Of a stretch of DNA of 64,000 nt, positions 26,774 to 35,600 are shown piece by piece. The position numbers and the translations under genes were made by a program. Numbering within the stretch: the first letter of the stretch is position 1; the number at the start of each line of letters is the position of its first letter. The DNA lies in NCBI RefSeq assembly GCF_007741515.1, contig NZ_CP036263.1, forward strand, positions 248,001-312,000. The letters run 5' to 3'. This DNA is from Adhaeretor mobilis. Lineage in GTDB: Bacteria; Planctomycetota; Planctomycetia; Pirellulales; Lacipirellulaceae. A model generated the notes under the pieces. It did no database searches, was not told where the DNA came from, and saw only the letters and a program-made list of their open reading frames with translations.

Positions 26774-28783
26774 ATGCCAGACGGTTGTGAAATTGTTGTC
26801 ATCGGGGCCGGAGGTCACGGCAAAGTAATTGTGCGGGCTCTGCAAGAGTCGGGCGCATCGGTGGTCGCAATTCTCGACGACGACCCCGCGCTTTGGGGTC
26901 AAGAGTTTTCAGGCGTTCCCATCACTGGTCCTATCGAGTCGAGCACAACGCATGTTTCCCTATCCGCGGTTCTGGCAGTTGGCGATAACGCAACTCGCAA
27001 GGCACTCTCCGAGCGGCTCGATAGAGAATGGCTCACCGTCATTCACCCGAATGCCAACGTCGATCCAACAGCGGTACTAGGCCCAGGAACTGTGGTTCTG
27101 TCGGGGGCAATTGTTCAACCGGATGCCCAGATCGGTTCCCATGCGATCATCAATACCGGCGCATCGGTAGATCATGATTGCGTCGTCGGCGATTTCGTTC
27201 ACGTTGCGCCAGGAGCTCGCCTAGCGGGCGAAGTTTCCGTGGGTGAAGGTGCCTTCTTGGGTATTGGCTCCTCGGTCGTTCCGAATATCGATATTGGTGC
27301 CTGGACGACGGTTGGAGCTGGGGCAGCGGTTGTGAATCATTTGGCAGAACGCATCGTAGCTGTGGGGGTACCTGCCAAACCGACAACAAGAACCGACTCC
27401 GCTAACCCTCCCTCTACGAATCTGCCCGTGGGCCCTTCTCCTGGCGACGGAGGTAAGGGATCACCACGAGACCCAAACCAAGCCGAACATCTCACCAGCG
27501 ATGCGGACCTTACCGCGCTCCCCGAAACGCTCGAGGAAGCCGCCGCGAAGGAGGAAGCCGCGGCGAAGGAGCAGGCCAGTGAGCCAGCCAACGACGATCA
27601 GCCCCCGCGTATCTACCTCTCCCCACCGCACATGTCGCTACGCGAGCGCGAGCTATTGCTCGACGCATTCGATTCCAACTGGATCGCGCCGCTAGGGCCC
27701 CATGTCGATGCGTTCGAGAAGGAATTCGCCGAGAAAGTTGGCGCTCGAGAGGCCGTGGCGCTGAGCAGCGGAACGGCAGCCTTGCACCTTTCTTTGATCT
27801 TAGCGGGCGTGCAGCAGGGGGACGACGTCCTCACCTCTTCCTTGACCTTTGCCGCTACCGCCAATGCGATTACCTATGTCGGAGCAAAGCCCGTATTCAT
27901 CGATAGCGATCGTGAAACTTGGAATATGGACCCCGAGTTGCTGGGTGAAGAATTGGAAGCTAGCGCAAAGCGTGGGAAGCTGCCCAAGGCGGTAGTCATC
28001 GTCGACCTGTACGGCCAGTGCGCGGATTACGATCGGATTGCCAAGATCTGTCGTTTCTACGATGTGCCACTCATCGAAGACGCTGCCGAAGCCTTAGGGG
28101 CAACCTACCGCGGCAAGTCGGCCGGTACGTTCGGCTCCTTCGGAGTATTCTCATTTAACGGCAACAAGATTATCACCACCAGCGGCGGCGGAATGTTGGT
28201 GACAGACCAAAAAGAGCTGGCCGACAAAGCACGGTTCCTCGCGACGCAAGCTCGGGACCCGGCACCGCACTATCAACATTCTGAAATCGGCTACAACTAT
28301 CGCATGAGTAATCTGCTCGCTGCGGTCGGTCGCGGTCAATTGGCTGAGCTAGACTCGCGAGTCAATCAGCGACGCGCCAATTTCGAGTACTATAGCCAAG
28401 CCTTGGGCGATGTGCCAGGCATCCGTTTCATGCCGGAGATCTCCGGCGGTCGATCCACACGTTGGCTCACTTGCTTACTTGTCGACCCAGATAAATTTGG
28501 CGCGACTACCGAAGAGATCCGCCTGGCTCACGAGCGAGAAAACATCGAATCCCGACCGCTCTGGAAGCCCATGCACATGCAGCCAGTCTTTGCCCAGTGT
28601 CCAATGCGTGGTGGAACGGTCTCTGAGCAGCTCTTTGAAAAGGGCCTGTGCCTGCCCAGCGGTTCCAGCCTGAGCCGAGACGAGCGTCAACGCGTGGTCG
28701 AGGTGCTGCTCGCTGCCGGGAATCGGCGGACCACACCCGTCGATAGGGAAGAAAAGGTGGCGACATCGGTTCAAGCAAGGTAG
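26774..28783 (+). CDS. Fusion of PglD-type acetyltransferase and PglE-type aminotransferase
   Basis: The 669-residue protein joins two enzymes. Residues 1-208 are a PglD/NeuD acyltransferase: VVIGAGGHGKVIVRALQ at the start, then a beta-helix with candidate catalytic His134 in ASVDHDCVVG and the terminal AVGVPAKP. Residues about 276-669 are a DegT/DnrJ/EryC1 sugar aminotransferase with PLP lysine K465 in SFNGNKIITT and an IEDAAEALGATY motif. The linker of about 65 residues ends in a natural EEAAAKEEAAAKEQA helix. Together they would aminate UDP-4-keto-6-deoxy-GlcNAc (made by the 5501 product) and acetylate it to UDP-N,N'-diacetylbacillosamine. The domain order is the reverse of the reaction order. 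Confidence 0.88.
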   Translation: MPDGCEIVVIGAGGHGKVIVRALQESGASVVAILDDDPALWGQEFSGVPITGPIESSTTHVSLSAVLAVGDNATRKALSERLDREWLTVIHPNANVDPTAVLGPGTVVLSGAIVQPDAQIGSHAIINTGASVDHDCVVGDFVHVAPGARLAGEVSVGEGAFLGIGSSVVPNIDIGAWTTVGAGAAVVNHLAERIVAVGVPAKPTTRTDSANPPSTNLPVGPSPGDGGKGSPRDPNQAEHLTSDADLTALPETLEEAAAKEEAAAKEQASEPANDDQPPRIYLSPPHMSLRERELLLDAFDSNWIAPLGPHVDAFEKEFAEKVGAREAVALSSGTAALHLSLILAGVQQGDDVLTSSLTFAATANAITYVGAKPVFIDSDRETWNMDPELLGEELEASAKRGKLPKAVVIVDLYGQCADYDRIAKICRFYDVPLIEDAAEALGATYRGKSAGTFGSFGVFSFNGNKIITTSGGGMLVTDQKELADKARFLATQARDPAPHYQHSEIGYNYRMSNLLAAVGRGQLAELDSRVNQRRANFEYYSQALGDVPGIRFMPEISGGRSTRWLTCLLVDPDKFGATTEEIRLAHERENIESRPLWKPMHMQPVFAQCPMRGGTVSEQLFEKGLCLPSGSSLSRDERQRVVEVLLAAGNRRTTPVDREEKVATSVQAR

Positions 28784-28871
28784 AGTTAAGGATTCCCTGC
28801 TTGCATTCCGCAGCGACTTTGTAATTCTTCCCACAATCTCCACCTGAAACGTTCAGCGCATACCGTAACAG

Positions 28872-30608
28872 ATGAACAACTCGCGTCCAACTTGGAAAAA
28901 CTGGTTGCCAGTTGTGCTTACAGCCATCGTGCTTTGCGCAGCGTACAGTCCCCTGCTGTCTAAGTTTTTTCGCAGTCTGTGGAACCGTTCGCACTATCAG
29001 CATTTTCCCTTTGTGCTGGGTGCTTTTGCTTGGCTGCTTTGGCAGCGGACCAGTCAAGCCGTGCCGAGTGAATCGCCCAACAAGAAGTTGCTCGGCTGGC
29101 TTAGTGGCTTCCTATTTGCGGTTGCCTGGGCGATGCTTGCGCTTGCTTACTATGTCCACAGCCCGTGGCTTGCTGCTGTGTCTGCAGTGACGCTTGTCGC
29201 CGGATTCTTAGTGCGTTCAAGGCGAGTCCGTTTGATCCAAAACGCCTGGGGCATTTGGCTCCTCTTGTTACTCATCGTGCCGCTCCCTACGCATCCTGAT
29301 CAACAACTGATCGCGGTACTGCAATTGCAGAGCAGCCGACTAAGTAGCACACTGCTCGACTGGATAGGCATTTCACATTTGATGTCGGGGAATGTTCTAC
29401 GCCTTGCAGGAAAGGAACTGTTTGTTGACGAGGCTTGCAGTGGCATTGTCTCCCTCATGTCCATCGTCGCCTGCGCAGTCATCTATTCGGTTTGGAATAA
29501 CCGGTCGTTGATCCACATGCTTTTCTTGACGTTGGCGGGGATCGGCTGGGCAACATTAATGAATGTGACTCGGATTTGCACCATCGCCTATGCTTTCGAT
29601 CGCTGGGGAGTTGACTGGACCGCTGGGCTCCCCCACGAGCTGTTAGGGCTGGCTGTCTTCTTGCTGACTTTCCTGGCTCTCGTAAGTACCGATCGTCTCT
29701 TGCTCCGCTGTATTTCGCCAATAGCAGCTCCCTACCATGAACTGCACGGGACGATACCCAAGTACGGTCGGCTCTTGATTGCTGGTTGGGATGCGACCCT
29801 CCGACGGTTTTCACCACGTCTGGTGGAAGCTTCCAGGGCGGCTGAATCGCAAGTCGATTACGTCAGGCTATTCGCTGAGAACATGCGTCTCGCCATGCTT
29901 GGTGCTGTTCCCCTAGTCGCGTTTGCGATGTTAGGGGGAATTCAAATGGTCTATGGCGATTGGCTCTTTGACCTCGAGAAAACACAAGCAGCAGTTGGCG
30001 ACAACGCCAAAGTGTTGGAAAACGCAGCCACAATTGATGCCGAGCTGCTTCCAAAGCAATGCGCCACATTCAATCGGGTCAGTTTCACGCTGAAGGAGCG
30101 AGAATCAGACAACGTCTTCGGAAAGTATTCTCAAACTTACGAATACCAGGACTTTGATAAAGACACCATGTTGGTTTCCTGCGATTACCCCTTTAGCGGA
30201 GGTTGGCATGAGCTAGCGATCTGTTACCAGGGCATTGGCTGGGAACAAACCGACCGACAGATTGTTGATGCCCCGGGCGCGGACGAGAATGAAACATGGG
30301 GCTTCGTAGAAATTAGCTTTACGGGACGCGAGGGGGCACATGCCCACCTCGTTTACTGTCAGTTTGACGAGCACGGACAAGCCGTTGCTCCCCCCACCTC
30401 CTCGTTCACCGACTACATTTTCCAAAGGCTGCTGAGACCCTCGGGTAGTGTGCAGGGCAAGCAGTTCTTTCAAGTGCAAGTCTGGACAACCGGTGCCGGT
30501 GAAGTTTCAGAAGAGAAGCAGGAGAAGGCGCGCGAGTTATTACTGGATACTCGCGAGCGATTTCGTCGTTTTATTACCCAAGGCAGCGCGAGTTCGCAAT
30601 TGGATTAG
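28872..30608 (+). CDS. Exosortase with fused EpsI-like C-terminal domain (probably XrtU type)
   Basis: The 578-residue protein has about eight membrane segments in the first 290 residues and the exosortase triad: Cys189 in DEACSGIVS, Arg234 in MNVTRICTIA and His255 in GLPHELLG. After a further membrane segment (about residues 335-355) comes a soluble domain with PFSGGWHELAICYQGIGW, typical of EpsI (DUF3485). Exosortases cleave PEP-CTERM tails at the inner membrane and transfer the protein to the envelope. Several probable substrates lie 4-11 kb downstream. Planctomycete exosortase U has this fused layout; the subtype is recalled, not searched. It is 88 bp after the PglD-PglE gene. Confidence 0.88.
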   Translation: MNNSRPTWKNWLPVVLTAIVLCAAYSPLLSKFFRSLWNRSHYQHFPFVLGAFAWLLWQRTSQAVPSESPNKKLLGWLSGFLFAVAWAMLALAYYVHSPWLAAVSAVTLVAGFLVRSRRVRLIQNAWGIWLLLLLIVPLPTHPDQQLIAVLQLQSSRLSSTLLDWIGISHLMSGNVLRLAGKELFVDEACSGIVSLMSIVACAVIYSVWNNRSLIHMLFLTLAGIGWATLMNVTRICTIAYAFDRWGVDWTAGLPHELLGLAVFLLTFLALVSTDRLLLRCISPIAAPYHELHGTIPKYGRLLIAGWDATLRRFSPRLVEASRAAESQVDYVRLFAENMRLAMLGAVPLVAFAMLGGIQMVYGDWLFDLEKTQAAVGDNAKVLENAATIDAELLPKQCATFNRVSFTLKERESDNVFGKYSQTYEYQDFDKDTMLVSCDYPFSGGWHELAICYQGIGWEQTDRQIVDAPGADENETWGFVEISFTGREGAHAHLVYCQFDEHGQAVAPPTSSFTDYIFQRLLRPSGSVQGKQFFQVQVWTTGAGEVSEEKQEKARELLLDTRERFRRFITQGSASSQLD

Positions 30609-30724
30609 GCAGCGAGGATGAGTGCTTTCTCTGAAACCAATGACCCTCACCACTTCTAGCAGATTTCATTGGCCTTCGTGGTCGAACCGATTTAACGGCA
30701 AACTTCTCAATAACCTATTCGTCG

Positions 30725-32530
30725 ATGTTCGATAAAATCCATCACCTACTGACACGTCTCGCTCGCGCTTTGTCAGAATTTGGCGCGATGCTCGTGCGGC
30801 CTTTGGAGAGGGCTGCCGAGGCGATTGCTCACACTTTCTTTGCGGCTTGGGAAAGCACTGAAGGGCTCTTCGCGAACGCTTTCTACTGGCTCACTTGGCC
30901 CTTCCGCGCGGTTGGGCGGTTGATCGCGGCGGTGGGGCGTGGCATTTTGCCCGAAGCGATCCGCGAGAAGCTTGCCTCAATGGGAAGCTGGCTTTCCGCA
31001 CTGCCGACGCGAATGGTTGCGGCAGTACTGCACGCCAGCGAGGCACTCAATCTCGACCGTCCACTGCTTGGGTTGGTCTGGCTCTTGCAACCACTATGGC
31101 GGCCCATCGCTGCGGTAGGTGGTTTTGCATATGCTTGGTTTACTACGCGTGAGTGGCGTCAGCTGAAGTGGGCCCTCCCAGCACTCGTCATGTTATTGCC
31201 ATTTGCTGCGGTCTGGGCGCATTCGTTTTGGAACGGCAATGGTGCCGTTGTGTCACGTTACAAAGATTCGATGAAGGAAGCGTTGGAGACGCAAGATTAC
31301 GAAAGTGCTCAGCTGTACGAACAGAAATTGGCACAGCTCGGCGTCGATACACAACTTACCGAGTATCGCACCGCACTGGCACTCGCTGAGGAAGACAAGC
31401 TAGACGAGGCCTACAAACGGATGCAGTTGCTTGCGCCTGAAGAACAAACAGGCTACCCTTCGGCCCATTTTTGGATTGCCCAGCGGCTAGTGAGCGGGCA
31501 ATTGATCGACGACAAGAAAGAATCACAGCGACTTGCCAAGGTCCATTTGGATCATCTCGAGTCGCTGAACATGACTGGTTCCTATCAGCAGTTCTTGCGC
31601 GCGATCTTGTCCGTTCAAGATGGGCAACTTGAAGAGGCAGCTCTGTTACTCAAGCCGCTCGTTGCGATACTACCCGGCGCGGCCTTTGAACGCATGCGGA
31701 TCAATCTTGCGCTCAAACGCCCCGAGCAAGCACGTGAAGATGCCCGTGCATTGGTAACGCATGTGGCAGGTCAAGAGCGACGTGGGACGGTGCTCCTTCC
31801 CGGCGAATTACAATGGTGGCTGGCTGCCGAGGAAGTCTTAGGCAACCTGCAAAAAATGCGTACGATCCTCGAGAAATGGCGCGCCTTAGAACCTGAGAAC
31901 CAGCAAGCCAAACAGGCGCTCGCCAGAGTGATTCGACGGCAGGCCGCCCAATTACTCAAAGATCCCCTGCCGGATCAGCAGCAGATTGTTGATCTTTGGC
32001 TGACGGCCGCTGAACTGGAAAACAACGCCGGTTCGTTACTGCAGATGGCCCGGGCGATCTACAAGGATCGCAATAAGTCGCCGATTTATGGTCGTCTCTT
32101 GGAAGCCTTGCGAGAGTCGCCACGCACTCCCGCTCAACTCTTGTTGGCTGTGGGTACCGAAGCAGCCGTTGCCGAGCAGTACCAAGAGGCACGCCAGTTC
32201 TTTGAGATCGCAGTTCAGCGCGATCCCACGAATCCCGCAGCCTGGAACAACTACGGGCTCGTGCTTGGCGAAGGGGCAGATGCCCGGCTCGAAGAGGCGC
32301 TCGTCGCCGTCAATCGAGCACTGGAAATCGCTCCCCAGGAGTACCGTTTTCGAGAAACGCGTGGTCAAATCTTGCTGCGACTCAAAAGGTGGCAGGAAGC
32401 GATTGAAGACCTTGAATTCGCGCTCAACGGCATGCCCCAACTTGGGGCGATCCATGAATCTCTCGCCCTAGCGTATACTGCCCTTGGTGAGGACGAACTA
32501 GCAAACCTCCACCGAACGCTAGTGGAATGA
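30725..32530 (+). CDS. Membrane-anchored TPR protein of the exosortase operon
   Basis: The 601-residue protein has an N-terminal part with amphipathic and hydrophobic helices and one clear membrane segment (about residues 150-165, ALPALVMLLPFAAVWAH). The rest is alpha-helical TPR-like repeats, clearest near the end (YQEARQFFEIAVQRDPTNPAAWNNYGLVL, EALVAVNRALEIAPQEY). Its start is 116 bp after the exosortase stop and its end overlaps the TIGR03790 gene by 4 bp. TPR proteins regularly accompany exosortase systems, and this one probably scaffolds sorting or assembly. The enzymatic role, if any, is unknown. Confidence 0.78.
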   Translation: MFDKIHHLLTRLARALSEFGAMLVRPLERAAEAIAHTFFAAWESTEGLFANAFYWLTWPFRAVGRLIAAVGRGILPEAIREKLASMGSWLSALPTRMVAAVLHASEALNLDRPLLGLVWLLQPLWRPIAAVGGFAYAWFTTREWRQLKWALPALVMLLPFAAVWAHSFWNGNGAVVSRYKDSMKEALETQDYESAQLYEQKLAQLGVDTQLTEYRTALALAEEDKLDEAYKRMQLLAPEEQTGYPSAHFWIAQRLVSGQLIDDKKESQRLAKVHLDHLESLNMTGSYQQFLRAILSVQDGQLEEAALLLKPLVAILPGAAFERMRINLALKRPEQAREDARALVTHVAGQERRGTVLLPGELQWWLAAEEVLGNLQKMRTILEKWRALEPENQQAKQALARVIRRQAAQLLKDPLPDQQQIVDLWLTAAELENNAGSLLQMARAIYKDRNKSPIYGRLLEALRESPRTPAQLLLAVGTEAAVAEQYQEARQFFEIAVQRDPTNPAAWNNYGLVLGEGADARLEEALVAVNRALEIAPQEYRFRETRGQILLRLKRWQEAIEDLEFALNGMPQLGAIHESLALAYTALGEDELANLHRTLVE

Positions 32531-34263
32531 CCCTAACCAGCACCTTTCACTTGAGACGCATGACTTTGAAAACCTGGACCTTGAAAACCTGGCTGACCTT
32601 CGCCGTATTGTGCCTTGCTCAATTGCACGGGCTACCAAGCGCGCATGCTGACTTGAAACCCAGTGAAATCGCAATCATCGCTGCCCGTGGCAGTAAAAGT
32701 TCAGAACGACTAGCAGAATACTACGCTCAGCAGCGGGGTATCCCGGTGGAGAATATTTGCAAGGTAGTCATGCCTCGTAAAGAGACGATCTCGCACGAGG
32801 AATGGCGCTGGGCCATTCGGCCAGAGATTCAAAAATGGCTTTCAGAAAACGATCCTGATCGCAATCTGCGATGCTTGGTCACTACCTGGGATGTGCCACT
32901 GCGGATCGAGAGCGACAAGAAAGACAGCCCTAGGCTTTCCCGATACCAAGAGCACCTCGTGGGCGAACGCACTAAGCGGATCAAAGTGCTGCGAGATATC
33001 GTCGCCGAATTCGGCTTGCTCGCCCCAGGTATCGGCCTTACCGGGGATACTGACAGGCCGTCAGCAGGCAACGATTCGTCGATGGCCGACTCCGGAGATG
33101 CTAAGAAAACATCAGAGATTGACGAGCTTGCGCAAAAACTGGAAAAGCAGCTGCAGGAATCTCAAGCTCGAATCCGCCAGCTTGCCGATCCTCAGCAACG
33201 CCAGCAGGCGAGCATGAAAGTCCAGCAATTGGCTACGGCCGGTGGTGGGATTCGTGTACTCCTAGAGTCGCTCCAATCACGTATTCAGGCTGACAAAGAG
33301 GGTTCCACGCAGCTTCAAGTCGAGTTTGAGAGGCTGCGTGGGATGCTGATCGCTTATGCCGAATTGGAACAACGCTTGGAGCGATCAGCGCCAAGTATTC
33401 AGCGCGACTCCTTACTGCTGGATACGCTCTCGAGATCACGGGGCATGATTGCCACCGTAAAGTGGATCGACAAGCAGCTAAAGACGGTGACCAAGAATGA
33501 AACCAACAGCAGCTTCGATAGCGAACTGTCGTTGGTGCTCTGGCGTGACGACGATTACCAGCTACTTCGCTGGCAGCCCAATTATTTACGGCCCGAGTAC
33601 GACAACTCCCAACTACGCGACTCCTATCCCACGCTGATGGTGGCACGTCTTGACGCGCCGACACTAGAACTGGCCAAGGGCCTGATCGACACGGCAATCA
33701 AGATCGAAAAAGAGGGACTTCAAGGCAAGGTCTATCTCGACGCACGAGGTATTGGCAAGCTCGATCAAAGTAACGTGTCTCCCGGCAGTTACGCTGACTA
33801 CGACCGAGCCCTACTGATCACCGCCAAGGGTTTGAAAGAACAGACTAATTTGGACGTCACGCTCAACGAGAAGAGCGAATTATTCCAGCCGGGCGATTGC
33901 CCCGATGCCGCCCTCTACTGCGGTTGGTACAGCCTGGGTAAATACGTCGATGCTTTCGACTGGAACCCAGGGGCCGTGGCCTATCATCTAGCCAGTGGGG
34001 AGGCCACCACGCTGCGCAAGAAAGACAGCCAAGTCTGGTGCAAACGCCTTCTCGAAGACGGCGTCTGCGTAACGATTGGCCCTACGTACGAGCCCTATCT
34101 GGTGGCCTTTCCACGCCCCAATGAATTCTTTGCCTTGCTCGTCCAAGGGGATCTGTCGCTCGTCGAGTGCTACTATCGCACCAAGCCCTTCAACAGCTGG
34201 ATGATGACCCTCATCGGCGACCCGCTCTACCGACCCTTTGCGAACCGCATCGTGCGGAAGTAA
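32527..34263 (+). CDS. TIGR03790-family secreted protein with coiled-coil insertion
   Basis: The 578-residue protein has a signal peptide (hydrophobic core near residues 22-36, cleavage likely after AHA at about 41). It then has the family start IAARGSKSSERLAEYYAQQRGIPVENI and later LVTTWDVPLRI. The C-terminus has WCKRLLEDGVCVTIGPTYEPY and MMTLIGDPLYRPF, also family-like. Between about residues 185 and 310 it has a charged coiled-coil insert (ELAQKLEKQLQESQ) that the second copy at 56219 lacks. TIGR03790 proteins occur in exosortase-bearing genomes; their function is unknown. The start overlaps the TPR gene (ATGA). A 5-residue TLKTW duplication sits in the signal region. Confidence 0.82.
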   Translation: MTLTSTFHLRRMTLKTWTLKTWLTFAVLCLAQLHGLPSAHADLKPSEIAIIAARGSKSSERLAEYYAQQRGIPVENICKVVMPRKETISHEEWRWAIRPEIQKWLSENDPDRNLRCLVTTWDVPLRIESDKKDSPRLSRYQEHLVGERTKRIKVLRDIVAEFGLLAPGIGLTGDTDRPSAGNDSSMADSGDAKKTSEIDELAQKLEKQLQESQARIRQLADPQQRQQASMKVQQLATAGGGIRVLLESLQSRIQADKEGSTQLQVEFERLRGMLIAYAELEQRLERSAPSIQRDSLLLDTLSRSRGMIATVKWIDKQLKTVTKNETNSSFDSELSLVLWRDDDYQLLRWQPNYLRPEYDNSQLRDSYPTLMVARLDAPTLELAKGLIDTAIKIEKEGLQGKVYLDARGIGKLDQSNVSPGSYADYDRALLITAKGLKEQTNLDVTLNEKSELFQPGDCPDAALYCGWYSLGKYVDAFDWNPGAVAYHLASGEATTLRKKDSQVWCKRLLEDGVCVTIGPTYEPYLVAFPRPNEFFALLVQGDLSLVECYYRTKPFNSWMMTLIGDPLYRPFANRIVRK

Positions 34264-34678
34264 CAAGAATCCACGTTGGGCTTCGCATGGCGCTGCCATC
34301 AATCATTACGTCGCGGTGTTTGCACCGTGTTGCAATGACCGCGAAGCATTAGAGCCGCAAAGTCGGCGCGGAAATCGATGCCAATTCCTGCCAGTTACGA
34401 ATAAGTCGCCTGCGCTTTCTAGCAGGGAGAATCGGGTAGCCGCGACACTTCGCCTAGCCTGCCGGTTGCTTAATTCTTGCGTATCGCTCGGACCAGTGTC
34501 GGTGCTACCCAAAAAATTGAGCGTGTGTGGAAAAGACCGTCCCAGGTCCCTAACCTCAAGGACAACAACAGCTTAAGGGGATTTTCCAACACCGCCGCCA
34601 GATGTTAATTTAGGAAATACAGGAGGAATGACGGGAATTCGCTTTGAATCGCTCTCCGGGTGAAATAAGCTCGGCATC
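34264..34678. other. Intergenic region before the PEP-CTERM cluster
   Basis: About 415 bp hold no supported gene. A good AGGAGG at 34621-34626 is followed after one base by ATG and an 11-codon frame ending before the terminator at 34679. The spacing is too short for efficient initiation, so I do not call a leader peptide. Confidence 0.45.
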
Positions 34679-34707
34679 GGGCCCATAACAGGGCTCTTTG
34701 TTTTTTC
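34679..34707 (+). terminator. Rho-independent terminator just upstream of a PEP-CTERM gene
   Basis: GGGCCC (34679-34684) pairs with GGGCTC (34691-34696, one G-U pair) over the loop ATAACA and is followed by TTTGTTTTTT. It sits only 57 bp before the ATG at 34764. It could end transcription of the upstream operon or act as an attenuator in the leader of the PEP-CTERM gene. Confidence 0.6.
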
Positions 34708-34763
34708 ACTCTTTACACGCGGATTCAAAGAGGGTGCCGGCGCATCCGGGAGATCAACGACCG

Positions 34764-35600
34764 ATGAGGGTTCTTTTCTTGGCTGCTTCTTTGGCCTTGC
34801 TCGTTACCGAGTGCCGCGCGGCACTCGTGCTGAACGACTTGACAGACTACACCAACGATTTCAATTTTTTGAACACGACAGAGTCGGAGAATTTTTGGGA
34901 CAACGACCGATCAACCCAGTCAACCAGTGGAACGACACCCAGTGGAAGCCCAGGCTGGTACTGGCAAGATGGTGTGACTTCCAGCTTCTTCTACGGTACG
35001 GGAATAGCCTCCTCTCCAGGCGCCTATTCCTTCCAGAGTGGTGTTCCAGGCGATCTTGCTTTAGGTAGCTACACCGATTTAGATGGCAGTGACACCATCG
35101 AACAAGTTGCCTGGGGCATTGTCTTGCACAACAACACGGGGAGTACGATCTCCGAAGTGGAAGTGACTTACACTGGAGAGCAGTATCGCCGAGCTGGCGC
35201 AGGACTAGATAGCCTAACCTTCTCGTTTCAAACTTCCTCGGCAGAGATCACTGATCTGGAGCCACTTAACTCCGCACCAACTGGCTGGCAAAGCGATCCC
35301 AGCCTCACTTTCGATGCGCCGCTGGACCCTGGTAGTCCACCCTTCTATGACCCACCACTTCCTACTGATACTTTGACCACTTCCGAAACCTTGACCAGCA
35401 CCCTCAGCGTCAACCTGCCTGCTGGGCACTTTCTCGGGCTTCGCTGGCACGATGCCAACATTACGGGAAGCGATGCGGGTCTCGCGATCGACGATCTCAC
35501 GCTCAGCTTCACCGCCGTCCCCGAGCCGTCCGCCTTCCTCTTCGGCGGTTTAATCTGCGGCGTGCTGGGAGCAAACCACTTCAGCAAGCGGCGGCGTTAA
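34764..35600 (+). CDS. Secreted PEP-CTERM protein
   Basis: The product of about 278 residues starts with a signal peptide (MRVLFLAASLALLVTECRAA). It has a Ser/Thr/Gly/Asp-rich body and ends with the sorting tag VPEPSAFLFGGLICGVLG followed by basic residues. I chose ATG 34764 because the longer frame begins at a TTG inside the terminator T-tract and would put 22 odd residues ahead of the signal. The body is probably beta-rich and its function is unknown. It is a likely substrate of the exosortase at 28872. Its last 20 bp overlap the convergent gene at 35581. Confidence 0.85.
   Translation: MRVLFLAASLALLVTECRAALVLNDLTDYTNDFNFLNTTESENFWDNDRSTQSTSGTTPSGSPGWYWQDGVTSSFFYGTGIASSPGAYSFQSGVPGDLALGSYTDLDGSDTIEQVAWGIVLHNNTGSTISEVEVTYTGEQYRRAGAGLDSLTFSFQTSSAEITDLEPLNSAPTGWQSDPSLTFDAPLDPGSPPFYDPPLPTDTLTTSETLTSTLSVNLPAGHFLGLRWHDANITGSDAGLAIDDLTLSFTAVPEPSAFLFGGLICGVLGANHFSKRRR

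Noticed and set aside
34628-34663. Eleven-codon leader peptide with AGGAGG
   Set aside because: The spacing between AGGAGG and ATG is one base, too short for normal initiation, and the peptide has no regulatory codons.
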